In this document: positions 1 through 9,517 of the stretch, piece by piece
Numbering within the stretch: the stretch's first letter is position 1
Layout of the letters: the number at the start of each line of letters is the position of its first letter
Position numbers and translations under genes: made by a program
The notes under the pieces: generated by a model
The model's input: the letters and a program-made list of their open reading frames with translations, nothing else
The model's database searches: none
What the model was told of the DNA's origin: nothing
Source: Chara braunii
Taxonomy: Eukaryota; Streptophyta; Charophyceae; Charales; Characeae
DNA: 32,793 bases
Assembly: GCA_003427395.1 (NCBI GenBank)
Contig: BFEA01000240.1
Coordinates: 1,900,632-1,933,424, forward strand
Direction of reading: 5' to 3'

Positions 1-1690
1 CTAACGGGGGAGGTAACCCCTGATCGTATTGTGTTGATCTGATTACGTCAGCGTTTGAAGTCATGACCTGTTCATCAACAATAAGACTCCATGGTCAGTG
101 TTCTCTAATTGGTGCATGCATGGGTGTGGATTTGTTCATGTTGTCTGCAAGAGGGGAAAGAGAGGTGAAGTGCTCTGTGTTTGGTGCTTCTGATGCAGGT
201 GGCACTCCCACGACGAAGTCTTTGGATTCTTGCTTTGAATTGTTGCGCGGTTGCATTCGTATGGCCTTTGTTTGTTCCCCGGCGATATTGTGGGATCGAC
301 AGCATTCTACATAGATATCTTGCAATAGCACATGGTATGCTCTGAACACCTGTTCCCATAGCTAAAAACTAGCATTAGCAGATAGTCCACTGACTATTTT
401 CATTGCCCCTCCCGTTGCAGCATCCAAGCTTTAGGGTTTAGAGTTTATGAGTGCTGATGCAAACCTCATCCTGACCTCTGGCTTATCCGTGCTAAGTTGA
501 AAGTTTCCACACTTGCGATTCTGGCCGACTATGAGCGACGACTATGTGCAAAAAGAAGCTTCACACACTGAGCCCACCTGCCCACCGAAATCTTGGCTGA
601 CATCTTGAGATCATCAGCTTCACTCTCGCGGACTCAGCTGCTCAAACAGGGGCGGGTGGGGCAGGGCTGGGGGCCAAGCTGACTGACGCTCCAGACTGGG
701 CCTTTGGGCAGCCCCATGGCCGCCCAGGGTCAGTTTTTGGGCATAGGAGCAGCAGCCCAGGAGCTGCTGGACCACTTGTGGACCCATAATAGTTTTGACA
801 TTGACATCCTTTGAGGCTTCATCTTCCTCTTTCCTTCCTCGTTGTCGTTTTTTTCCTTCTCCATCACCCTTCGTATGCATATGGAAATTTGCGGGGATGT
901 TTCTTATACGGTTTGAGCCCACCCGGCTGTCTGGTGTTGATTCTCTGCCCACGTTCTTCTCTCTGTTCCGTGCACGGTTGAGTTGAGGTGAGTCCAATTG
1001 GGTCTCCATTGTGCTACATTTCTCTTTGTCTTGAACTTAGCGCGGGTAAGCCAACGGTCAGGATGAGGTTTGCAGATGCGAAGCGAAAGTCGTCCTGCAT
1101 GGACTTGTCCCCAAAGCAACTGTGCACAGCCATGTTGACCACCTCCTAGAACCATCCATGGAAGGATATCCTTGCAAACACTGAGGGATAAGAGCTTTGG
1201 GCCTTGCCATACCACGCTCGAAATGTGAAACAGACAAAAATGTGGCGGGTGCATCTGTCCATGTTCTAGCAGGAAATTCATTCTCGTTTTGCACATTTCG
1301 AGAGTGGTGTGGCAATGCCCTTTCTCTCAGCATAGACAAAACAAGTAACCCTTGGGGTGCGGAAGATCAGGTGATGTGGAGGTGATGCGGAACGTTCACA
1401 GCAAACGAAGGATCTCAAGGTTGGGTACGTTCTATTCGGGGGAAGACGGTAGGCTTCTAGCCGAATCATTTTCGAGGTACTTCTTTGTAATCACCCTCCC
1501 TCCTGGGGGGCAATCAGTGCTGCTGGTCATGCATCCCTCAGCCGTAAAGGAGGGAAGCATTCAGAAGAGTCCCTGGTTTCATGTGCATAGTGGACATGTT
1601 TTACAGCACAGAGCTTCAATTGGTCTTCAATTGGGATGTTGTACCCGGTTTGTGACAGGTTTGGCTCCCAATAAATAGAGCGGACGCTTA
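1..1690. other. Intergenic DNA, no gene recognised
   Basis: I find no credible coding gene. The open frames here are short, overlap on both strands and lack recognisable motifs. The longest, a plus-strand frame at 1352-1678 (108 codons) and minus-strand frames between 620 and 1339, show no family signature. The only clear structure is an inverted repeat with arms at 458-501 and 1031-1074, listed separately. Confidence 0.6.
458..1074. repeat. Inverted repeat, 44-bp arms, about 530-bp spacer
   Basis: Positions 458-501 and the reverse complement of 1031-1074 agree at 39 of 44 bases, including an uninterrupted 19-base block at 458-476. A chance match of this length is implausible, so the two arms share an origin. 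They could be the ends of a decayed foldback or MITE-like element, or two opposed copies of a dispersed repeat. I see no target-site duplication just outside the arms and no recognisable transposase between them. Confidence 0.6.
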
Positions 1691-1765
1691 TATTAATTTA
1701 AATGGGGTGAAAAAGCCGATGCATCATCTGGCTTTTCTTTGTTTTGTTTTGGTATATTGACTGGA

Positions 1766-1791
1766 TTTTTTTTTTTTTTTTTTTTTTTTTT
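1766..1791. repeat. Poly-T tract (26 T)
   Basis: An uninterrupted run of 26 T. Read on the minus strand it is a poly-A run, which could be the tail of a retroposed sequence. I could not identify a source sequence or flanking target-site duplication. Confidence 0.8.
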
Positions 1792-3137
1792 GAAAAAGCA
1801 AAGGCCCCTTCTATTCCGAGGAGCGACAGTCCGGTTACTCCTCTTTGGCTAGCAGAAAACAGGTTCAAATAAGAGAGAGAAGGGGGGTTACAGCCGATTA
1901 CCCCCATCACCCGAGACACTCTGTGGGGGAAAGTGGGGGGGCTATCCCGGGGTACCTTGCTAGCACCCACTCTGCTGATACATAATGGACGGGTGACAGG
2001 ACACACATTATGTGTGCCGCGAGGGGGGATGCCCTGTACTGTGGTTGCTGCTCCATTCCTTGGGCTGCACTACAGTCCTTGTAATGCACACCTTATGACC
2101 ACAGCACCCCTATTCCACTTTAGTTCCACTTCCCACACACCCGCACCTTGTCACATCGAATCACCAATATTCCTCTACAAGGCCCCCTATACCACACACA
2201 TTCTGGCCCTGTCGCGAATCCACTTCTTCATCTAAAACACTTGCCCCATTAGAACCCACACCTCACCCTAAAACAGTTTCCCTTGAAATCTACAAACGTC
2301 GGCGCCACCCAGCAAGTTTCCCCCCCACCCCCCTGGTTTCCACACGTACCGGGAATACCACCTATCCTACCAACCCCCCCTGCCCCAGGACTCCTAGCTT
2401 TATGACTGGCTTAAGCCCCTACCTTCCTATCCTACGTGTTATGCTACCGCCGACCCTACCAACTACTAGATAGCACACTATAGGACACTACCGTCTTCAA
2501 CTGAATCGAATGCCCGGTCATTATAGCTGCATCTGGACTGAAAGTTGGCCCCAAATACAGCTATGATGACTGGGCGTTCTATTCTGGTGAAGACGCACCT
2601 AAAGACCTATGGCCTGGAAAACTACCATCATCGACCTTATTCATCCGGATCCGGGGCACATTTTTGCAGAAGGGCCCCGAAGACAAAGCCGCCCGTCTCA
2701 GAGTCGTTCTTTGCTAAAGCTGGGCCACACACATTACAGTACTTCTGTATCTCTTACTATCTTTTTTATGTTTTTTTTTTTATAATAATTATTGAAGGTG
2801 TTGTACTAGGTGCTCAGCCTCTCCTTTTGTTTGCCTTTCGATAACGTGCTACGCTGTGTCCTTGGCCTGTCTCGTGTCCTCGTTTGTTTACCACAGCTGC
2901 TTTTCATACTTATCTTGGAGGAGCATTTGCTATCCTTTTTCCTGCTGCCATTGCCGTTGGTCGGACCTTTTTAACAAGGGTTGCCATGCCTTGGTAAGTT
3001 GAGTCCTCTCTGTCTAAGCAATATCCAATGATGATCTTTCTGTCTCTCTTCCCCTCCACGTCTTTATTTATCTCTTGCTCGTGTGATTCCAAATGCGTGT
3101 AAATTTGTGTAAAACAAATGGTAAGAAGGGAAGGGCT

Positions 3138-3158
3138 AAAAAAAAAAAAAAAAAAAAA
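3138..3158. repeat. Poly-A tract (21 A)
   Basis: An uninterrupted run of 21 A in otherwise mixed sequence. It may be a retroposon tail, but no matching flanking duplication was recognised. Confidence 0.8.
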
Positions 3159-3715
3159 GATAAAGGGCTACGTCTGACATTGAAGTATCAAGCTCCAGGA
3201 AACGATGCCATTGAGAGCAGGTGATCCACCGAGGTGTAGTATAACCAGGCTGGTATAACTGATACAAAGTTAGGAACAGAGCATGAGTTTGAGTCCTGGT
3301 GCATTCAGATGGAGACATGAAGGTTAGTGGGTACCTCATTTAATGAAAAAAAAAGATAAAAACCATGATGAACGGTGGCTTGCTATGTATGTTAGTCTGT
3401 GGCAATGTCTGCTGGGGTGAGGAGAGACGAAGAGTGGGTGCTGGACGCGCCGGGGGTGGACGGGGAGGATCTTGCACGCAGTGCCGTTAGTCATCTTGGG
3501 GCAACAAAAGTTGAAGATGTGACCAAGTTAGGTAACCACCGGTACGCGGCCGCAGCCTTGCAAGATTTCTTCACAATCGAGTCCTAACATTTTGGAGGGT
3601 CGGGCCTAATGGACCATAATAATTGCTGATGGCGCCAGCCAAGAAGGAAAAGCAGTGTGCCATCGGCGGTTTCGCAAATTTGGTGAGCTGTGTGGCGCTG
3701 CCAGGCCCGGGTGTG

Positions 3716-3735
3716 CTGGTGGTTTAAACCACCAG
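3716..3735. repeat. Perfect 20-bp palindrome CTGGTGGTTTAAACCACCAG, copy 1
   Basis: The sequence is fully self-complementary over 20 bases and recurs exactly at 26254-26273. A related half-site (TATTGGTGCTTTAAAG) lies 130 bases downstream at 3865-3880. More palindromes follow: GCTAGC repeats bracket 3741-3812, and an 8-bp-arm palindrome CTCCTAAA-T-TTTAGGAG lies in 3812-3830. The whole stretch could fold, which suggests a foldback-type repeat; its nature is unknown to me. Confidence 0.85.
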
Positions 3736-4013
3736 TACACGCTAGCCATCGTCCGTGGGCCCCTTTCGGATGCCGCCTGCCATCGATTTATTTTATCGAC
3801 GGTGCGCTAGCCTCCTAAATTTTAGGAGAGGCTCAATAGGACTCTCAACTTGGCTGGGGCCATGTATTGGTGCTTTAAAGAAGATGGATAACCATCTCTT
3901 TAGAAAGCCTAAGCAGCCATTTCTTTAGAGCATTCTTTCTGATGGATCTTGCAGAGACGAGCAAATGGTCTTTGATGTTGAGGACTTGATTGAGCTTATG
4001 TATTCTTCAACAG

Positions 4014-4134
4014 GTTTGGACATCAAGTTTTTGCATTGGCAACGTTTGTTCCTGCGGCGCTGGCAGCTCTTTTGATGGTGCAGCTATGGAGAGAGAAAAC
4101 TGCTGGCAAGGTTCACAAAAGCACACGGAAAATG
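4014..4134 (+). CDS. Candidate exon encoding one transmembrane segment
   Basis: A 121-base island is preceded by a plausible acceptor (TTCTTCAACAG) and followed by a GTGCGT donor. Skipping one base, it encodes 40 residues without a stop. Residues 5-25 form a hydrophobic stretch (starting VFALATFVPAALAALL), followed by a basic tail (WREKTAGKVHKSTRK). A hydrophobic helix with positive residues on one side is typical of a membrane protein exon. I recognise no family, and no adjoining exon is certain. Long introns would be needed to connect it to other islands in the window. Chance origin remains quite possible. Confidence 0.3.
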
Positions 4135-4326
4135 GTGCGTTACTCATCTCTGGGTCTTGCCTGTCCTTGCCCGATGTACTGGAGCCAATGGAGCCAGTGG
4201 ATCCACACTTTTTCTGCCGATGTTCTTCTGGAAAATGAACTCAGGGGCTTTCCTGCAAAGAAGTTTGTGGGAAATGGACTGAAGGGCCTTACTGCCTTCC
4301 TCTTCTCCCTGTGGTGGTTTCCGACT

Positions 4327-4329
<3 letters not shown>

Positions 4330-4406
<77 letters not shown>

Positions 4407-4407
4407 N

Positions 4408-4475
<68 letters not shown>
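4330..4475. repeat. Compound microsatellite (CA)n-(GA)n with one N
   Basis: About 19 CA repeats (4330-4367) pass directly into about 54 GA repeats (4367-4475). A single ambiguous base sits at 4407 inside the GA run, so the true repeat length is uncertain. Open frames through it on either strand are low-complexity artefacts. Confidence 0.95.
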
Positions 4476-4478
<3 letters not shown>

Positions 4479-4705
4479 CAGAATGAGTGGAATTTGTTTT
4501 CATGCTTTCTCCGAAGTACCTGCAATCGACATGGTTTCCATTGTAAATGCACCATGTAAAATGTCCAATCCTCATGGTCGGAGAAGTTGCTAGCTTCTTC
4601 TTGTGTTTCCTGGAACCCCAATCACCTAAGCCGTTAATATACAGGCCCAGTAAGTATGCCCGTCCAACCTATTATCTGAACTGCATTTATCGACAACGTT
4701 TCCAC

Positions 4706-4883
4706 ATAGATGATACATCGTTAATTTGGGACGTTTTTGCCGCTCACCCCCTGAATTATCCTCCTTATAGGCCCCATGCAAGGAAAAATCTACAATGATT
4801 CAAAATAGATGATACATCGTTAATTTGTGACTGTTTTACTGCTCATCGCCTGAATTGTCCTCCTTATGAGCCCCATGCAAGGA
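4706..4883. repeat. Tandem duplication, 99-bp period
   Basis: Two adjacent units, starting at 4706 and 4805, both begin ATAGATGATACATCGTTAAT. Both contain the block GCCCCATGCAAGGA, at 4771 and 4870, keeping an exact 99-base spacing. The units are roughly 85% alike by eye. No coding or RNA function recognised. Confidence 0.8.
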
Positions 4884-5574
4884 ATTGAGCAATGTGAATG
4901 ACAATAAACAAAATTGCAGCATTCCATAGAAATCCAGATATCTTTGAGCCCGATTTGAAAGCAGAGTGCACCACGAGATAACACCAAATAAGTAAGAGCA
5001 GAGCACTGAAGTCAAATGATAATGAAAACCCTCTTCTCGCCTCCAACACCAATGTGAACGATGTCTCTCTCCTCTCTTGGCGCTCGGCGCCCAGACTACA
5101 ATCGGACAGGCCCTATCGACCTAGACTCCTATCCACGACAGGTCATCCGTGAAGAACATCAGCCGGACAGTGAATGAAGACTCCGAGTGGAACGGCCTGC
5201 TTCTCTACCACGAGGTAAGTGCCTCATCACATCGCCCTCTCCGTGTCCTCCTCTTGCACAGCGTCCCCGCCCAAGGACCTCCACCTTCCTCCTCTGGCCA
5301 TGGCGTTAGCGGCCCGGCTATGGCTGTTGCGCCCTGCCTGCTGCACTCTCACAGCGTCTTCCTGGCGCCGCGCCAGCGCCTTTCTTCCTCCTAGTGTGAC
5401 TTTCTTCCAGAAAAGCCAGTGCTTCGGCAGCACTGCTGCCAGCCAGCCAGCCAGAATGTGTCAAGTGATCGAGCCTGGTGGCCGAAGTCCCAGTAGCTGC
5501 GCACAGGGCCCTTCTAGAATTTGCCTGGGGCTCAACTGTAAGTTTCCTGGGCCTCAGCACCTTTGCCGGGCCCC
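4884..5574. other. Intergenic DNA with an inverted scrap of dispersed repeat R
   Basis: No gene recognised. Positions 5079-5100 are an exact 22-base reverse complement of 25685-25706, inside repeat R. The following 40-50 bases are recognisably related, so this is probably a diverged, reverse-oriented R copy. A splice-like GTAAGT follows a short frame at 5215, but overlap with the repeat makes an exon unlikely. The plus-strand frame at 5219-6196 runs through the hairpin and the U6 pseudogene and is not a gene. Confidence 0.5.
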
Positions 5575-5618
5575 CAGCATCTTCAACCGACCGGCCTACT
5601 GGTTGGTTGAAGATGCTG
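5575..5618. repeat. Hairpin, 20-bp arms and 4-base loop
   Basis: Left arm 5575-5594 and right arm 5599-5618 pair at 18 of 20 positions around the loop CCTA; the outer 14 pairs are perfect (CAGCATCTTCAACC). It would form a stable stem-loop in RNA or a cruciform in DNA. It is too short for a typical plant microRNA precursor. It may be the centre of a foldback element. Confidence 0.85.
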
Positions 5619-5801
5619 CATGCAGCAACCAACCCACGGCCCCTTCCTGCTCATATCGGCCTCAAATTGGGCCGTCAAGAATTTCTGCAGGCCTGCCTTC
5701 GCTTACGGCGGGCGCAGGCAGGCCTTTTCCAACCAGGCCAAGGGCCCTATGCCTAGCACCCACAAACCCTGACATGTCATCTTTGTGCAGAGCCCTTTCA
5801 A

Positions 5802-5816
5802 TAAGGAAAGCGACTC
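5802..5816. repeat. Target-site duplication, left (U6 retrocopy)
   Basis: TAAGGAAAGCGACTC, repeated exactly at 5937-5951, brackets the U6 pseudogene and its A-rich tail. A 15-base duplication is the length expected of LINE-type target-primed insertion. Confidence 0.9.
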
Positions 5817-5914
5817 ATCGTTTGGGACATCCGTTAAAATTGGAACGATACACAGATGATTATCATGGCCCCTGCATAAGGATGACACACATAAATCGAG
5901 AAATAGTCCAAATT
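5817..5914 (+). pseudogene. U6: U6 spliceosomal snRNA retropseudogene
   Basis: The sequence follows the U6 snRNA consensus from the 5' stem region (GGGACATCCG, then AAAATTGGAACGATAC), through the central domain (ATCATGGCCCCTGC and AAGGATGACAC), to the end (AAATCGAGAAAT, then GTCCAAATT). Functional positions are damaged. The ACAGAGA box that pairs with the 5' splice site reads ACACAGA. The GCGCAAGG segment is GCATAAGG, and several G-to-A or C-to-T changes follow. The first few bases of the 5' stem are missing, and the terminal T run that ends pol III genes is replaced by an A-rich tail (5915-5936). With 15-bp direct repeats on both sides, this is a retroposed, non-functional copy, not a U6 gene. 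It supports a eukaryotic host with an active or formerly active LINE. Confidence 0.9.
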
Positions 5915-5936
5915 AACAAAACTAAACAAAAAAAAG

Positions 5937-5951
5937 TAAGGAAAGCGACTC
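5937..5951. repeat. Target-site duplication, right (U6 retrocopy)
   Basis: Exact copy of 5802-5816, directly after the A-rich tail of the U6 pseudogene. Confidence 0.9.
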
Positions 5952-6571
5952 GGCAGCAACAGAGAGAACAGAAAAAGAGCAGGGGTGGTTCGACAGTGGT
6001 GATTGGGGGAGGGCGGGGGACTCGAGTGGGGACAGGATTCGCTGCAGGTGTTTCTCTGCGATATTTTTTTCACCTGGCAAAGGGCGTTTTTTCCCTAGTG
6101 TCTTTTCGTTTTTCCTTCCATTTGCTGCACCACAACATTGTGGCGAAGCGTCATAATCCCTCAGGGAATTGTAGGGATTCTGTTGTGGAAAGTTAATAGC
6201 TCATAGTAAACTAGCTCTATGTCGCTAACGCATAAGAGGACAAAATGGCATGGTAAGATACAGAACCTTGATGTTGAAGCTTGTGATGGTCGGTTACAAA
6301 GTCTGCCTGGCCTATCTGGGCATGCTAATATGATCGATATTATCGGCTGCAATCAGACTCGATTTCATTCACACTTTTCATGCATGTAAACAGCAGCGCA
6401 GCAAACTGGCGACATGCGCCCACTCAAAACTCAGAGATATGGCATCCAGATACGAGTTCACTTTCACTTGGCTTTGGCGACTCAGCGCCCAAACAACTCA
6501 CTGTTCACATACACCGGATCACCCTGGATATCCCACACGCGACTCTCTGAACTCACACACACACACACTCG
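5952..6571. other. Intergenic DNA left of retroelement 1
   Basis: No gene recognised. A short (CA)n run at about 6553-6568 lies immediately before the point where similarity to the other LTR of retroelement 1 begins. The outer part of the LTR may extend into this stretch. Its counterpart in the right copy is hidden by the N gap or missing. Confidence 0.5.
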
Positions 6572-7196
6572 CTACACACTAACTCTAGCTATGGCGACTA
6601 TGGCCGCAACTACCCTATCGCTATGCTACGCTCCTTCTTTCTCACGCCCACTTCAGCTCCGGGCTCACTGCAGACCTCCTTGCAAAAGTCGCTGTGGCAG
6701 CGCTTCCGCATGGCTCACGCAGGAATGAATGAATGGCTGGGCGCTGCCTGTTGATTTATACTTCTGAAACTCGTTGGTCTGCCCTCTTCCATCGGCCCAT
6801 GGTGCTCACAGTCCCTCGTGGTACTTGCTGGACCGGACTGGGACTGACTGGACCTTACCGCTGACTGAATGGGGACTCACTGCTAACCTACCGGAGTCGT
6901 ACTGCAATTGCACGACAGTTTAGTCCACCACTTGACTCACCACTTGCCCACTTGCTGACCTTCTAGAAGGACTACAGCTAAGACTTCTGGAACTCGCTAA
7001 TACTTCTATTCTACAGATCTACAGATCGAACCCCTGCTACCTACGGACCTATGACAGCCTACCAACTGTTTACGAATACACAGGTCACAGGTTCAACTCT
7101 CGGGTCTACACAGGTACTGTACACAGGTAGGGCAAGGTCTAGGGACCGAACCCTGGGATCTGTGTCTACTACTGCAAAGAGGTGAAAACCGTTTCA
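6572..7196 (-). repeat. 3' LTR of retroelement 1 (visible part)
   Basis: Matches 14469-15086 over its whole length. On the minus strand it begins TGAAACGG at 7196, directly after the purine-rich stretch GGACGGCGGGAG, which is a plausible polypurine tract. The expected outer terminus left of 6572 cannot be fixed. Inside lie two T-arm-like GTTCGAT motifs on the minus strand, but no tRNA fold. Confidence 0.85.
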
Positions 7197-7234
7197 CTCC
7201 CGCCGTCCTAAATTCGAGGTCCTCCAAGAATATT

Positions 7235-7462
7235 TCAGTCCAAGGCAGGACCTTTACCCTTCTTATCACGCTCATAGGCTCTGACTATGTCGGGAGCTGT
7301 TTCTAGAAGTTCTGTTCTAGTAAACCAGCGGTCGTCTTCCGGTTCCTGATAAGCAAACCGGACCTTATGCTGTTTCTGTGGACGACCTCTACCTCCTGTG
7401 CTGAACACATCTTCATCTACAATGCCGTCAATCTCATATCTTCCGGCAGGATCATGGATCTT
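7235..7462 (-). pseudogene. pol: Pol C-terminus of retroelement 1: chromodomain-like tail
   Basis: About 75 residues, from KKIHDPAGRYEIDG to a TGA stop 38 bases before the 3' LTR. The pattern of an opening YEIDGIVDE strand, a KVRF core strand, then W..... ELLETAPDIV and a basic end resembles a degenerate chromodomain. In chromoviruses this domain follows integrase and binds histone marks to direct insertion. The matching segment of retroelement 2 (RCEVHRIIEHG, then KWF..RELLETAPDIV) supports the assignment. It lies in a different frame from the upstream integrase, so a frameshift near 7445 separates them. The first 46 codons of this open frame are out-of-frame shadow. Confidence 0.7.
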
Positions 7463-8469
7463 CTTGAGGGGAACTGTTGACTTGTGACACACGGCAACAG
7501 CTTTGAGGCATGGAATACAGGATAAGTGTGGAGGTGTGCTGGAATCTCTATTGTGTAGGACGGCCCATCCTCTCCGGCCTCGACTTCTAGAACCGGCCAC
7601 AGTCCTCTATATGCAGGTAGTAACTTCTGCGAGATATGCTCCTCAGGTGCAAACTCTTTAGACTTGACCCAGACTAAGTCGCCTACCTGAAACTGCGAGG
7701 GTCGATGGTGCTTATTAGCCTGTTCTATCATTCTGTGGTGGGCCTTCCTGAGTTTTTCAACAACGGTAGCTAATTCTTTCTCGTGCTGTATCGCAAACTC
7801 CCTGGTACTGGGCGGTAACCTGTGAACCTGATCCCGGTTCAGTCCTTTGAATGGTCTGCGCGGTCTAAAGGCCTTGTGCAGCTCATTGGGAGTGTGATAA
7901 GTGGACAGCTGCACGCTGTTATTGTATGCGCTAGCTACCTTAGGTAACATCTCGTCTGAGTTGATCTGGTCGGGTCTAATGTACATGCGCAGAACTTGCT
8001 GTAGGATCTTGTTCATTTGTTCGGTCTGACCGTTGGTCTCTGGGTGGCCGCCAGACGACATCAACAACTTAGATCTGTAAACTCTCATGAGTTCTTGCCA
8101 GTTCTGGCTGGTGAAACGACTATCTCTATCGCTAACTATTGATAATGGGCCTCCGTTCTCACTAACCCAAAAATCGAAAAACTTTTGTATTACTAACTCT
8201 GTACGTGCCTCTGCAGACAAAGGAACGAAAACGACATACTTGGTAAATGGGTCAACTATGACCATGACTTGGCTCTTGCCATGTCTACTCTTGACTTGGG
8301 TATCCATGAAGTCTATGGACACTGAGTCTCCCGGCTGATCAGGAATAGGCAAGGGTCTGAGCAGACCTAGAGGGGCACGCGTAATGGTCTTGTTCCTCTG
8401 GCAAACTTTGCAACTGCGGACATACTCTATGCAGTCATTCTTCATTCCTGGCCGGCCAGGTATACGCAT
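7417..8469 (-). pseudogene. pol: Pol of retroelement 1: integrase core
   Basis: A 350-codon frame encoding most of integrase, the enzyme that joins element DNA to the host chromosome. The second half of the HHCC zinc-binding region is present (C20 and C23, in SCKVCQRNK). The catalytic triad is visible: D53 in SIDFMD, D114 in IVSDRD and E150 in NGQTEQMN. Exactly 35 residues lie between D114 and E150, the canonical DD35E spacing. The C-terminal part carries the DLVWVKSKEF and VFHASKLLP motifs usual in plant gypsy integrases. The first few residues are out-of-frame: the zinc-finger start (H..H) is in the upstream frame, so a frameshift near 8455 splits the domain. The end (after about residue 325) is also lost by a frameshift to the chromodomain-like segment. 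Confidence 0.88.
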
Positions 8470-9490
8470 GCATTAGATTGGCTAGAGTCTTTTGCCAACC
8501 GAAATGTCCCTCTGTATCCTGGCATTCCCCTAGGATCAAATTGCGGATCTCCTCGTTGTTGGGAACGCATAGACGGTCGAATACGTTAGTCTTCTCAAAT
8601 AGCAACCTGTCTGTAGTGCGATAATCTGGTTCAGTCTCTGGGGCCTCTCTAACTTTCTTTAGGAGGTCGCTATAGATAGGGTCTTGTGCATACACTTGCC
8701 TTACTTTCTCCTGCAGGTCTCTCCCTATATCTAGATAGTGTACTATGGCTCCAAAGTCGCCTGATCTCCTACTCAGAGCATCCGCAACTACGTTGTACTT
8801 GCCCTTCACGGGCTTGAGCTCAAAGTCATACTGGTCTATTTCTGCGGCCCACCTAGTCAACTTAGGTGTCATCTTGGCCTGAGTCTTTAACCATCTAAGC
8901 GTCTCATGGTCATAATACACTTTGAAGTGCCTCCCAAGCAGGTAATGCTTCCAGTGCTCTAGAGCCTGCCTGAGGGCGTAGAGTTCTCTCTCATATGTCG
9001 AGGTGGCAACCTTCTCTGAGGGCATCCTCGCTGACACGAACTCTACGGGTCTATAGCCATTGCCGTCGTCTTGCTGCAACACGGCGCCTATTCCATACTG
9101 ACTCGCGTCCGTGGTGACGACAAAAGGCAAGGACGGATCAGCTACTTTGAGGACAGGGTATTCTATTAACGCGTGCTTTAACTTCTTGAGCGCAGACGTA
9201 CAGTCTTTGTCCCATTGCCAGATTGCCTCTTTCTTTAGCATCCTGCGCAAGGGAGCGGCAATAGTAGAGAAGTTCCTTACGAACTTCCTATAGTAGTTAG
9301 CTAGGCCTAAAAACGACCGCAAGTCTGTGAGTGTGCGGGGCGTCGGCCAGTCTCTAATTGCCGCCATCTTGCTGTCCTCTGGCTTAATGCCATCTCCGTC
9401 CAACATGTGGCCCAAGTACAGGACTTGTGTCTTGGCCCACTCGCACTTCTTCGCGTTGATCTTGAAGTTTGACTCTCTCAATTTCTCCAA
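8435..9490 (-). pseudogene. pol: Pol of retroelement 1: RT thumb, RNase H, start of integrase
   Basis: A 351-residue frame. Residues 1-80 are the end of reverse transcriptase (INAKKCEWAKTQVLYLGH, then RSFLGLANYYRKFV). RNase H follows at about 120-240, with acidic residues in TTDAS (D128), TYEREL (E167/E169), YYDHETL (D194) and ADALSRR (D237). The first half of the integrase zinc finger (TEGHFGWQKT) is at 326-336. The frame is the same as the reverse transcriptase upstream and is separated from it only by an amber codon at 9518-9520. It ends early, after YTWP, where the frame shifts to the integrase core. RNase H removes the RNA template during reverse transcription. Confidence 0.9.
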
Positions 9491-9517
9491 GACCTGCCTC
9501 AGATGACCCTGGTGCTC

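Larger units (their letters stand above)
1691..4013. other. Intergenic DNA with poly-T and poly-A tracts
   Basis: No gene recognised. It holds a 26-base T run (1766-1791), a C-rich pyrimidine-biased stretch (about 2100-2480), and a 21-base A run (3138-3158). A plus-strand frame at 3399-3587 has a more protein-like composition but no family motif. The sequence around 3290-3300 resembles a tRNA T-arm but no full tRNA fold is visible. Palindromes cluster at 3716-3840. Confidence 0.55.

Noticed and set aside
620-1339. Overlapping minus-strand frames of 93-130 codons
   Set aside because: They overlap in different frames, show no domain or motif, and span the inverted-repeat arm at 1031-1074.
1352-1678. 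Plus-strand 108-codon frame as a gene
   Set aside because: No recognisable motif or supporting context. The 15-base match to the retroelement 2 LTR near 1530 is of a length expected by chance in a window this size.
3160-3345. tRNA-derived SINE (T-arm-like GAGTTTGAGTCCTGGTGC, A-rich end); also 29740-29830
   Set aside because: A B-box-like word is present at both places, but no A box at proper spacing, no cloverleaf, and the two sequences do not align well.
5091-5214. Exon ending at GTAAGT (5215)
   Set aside because: The start coincides with a reverse copy of repeat R, and the protein-like parts are in two different frames.
5219-6196. Plus-strand 325-codon frame as a protein
   Set aside because: It runs through the hairpin, the whole U6 retropseudogene and its A-tail, so it is a chance opening.
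6990-7170. tRNA gene on the minus strand in the LTR (GGGTTCGATCCC words)
   Set aside because: T-arm-like words occur in both LTRs, but no acceptor stem or anticodon arm can be built around them.
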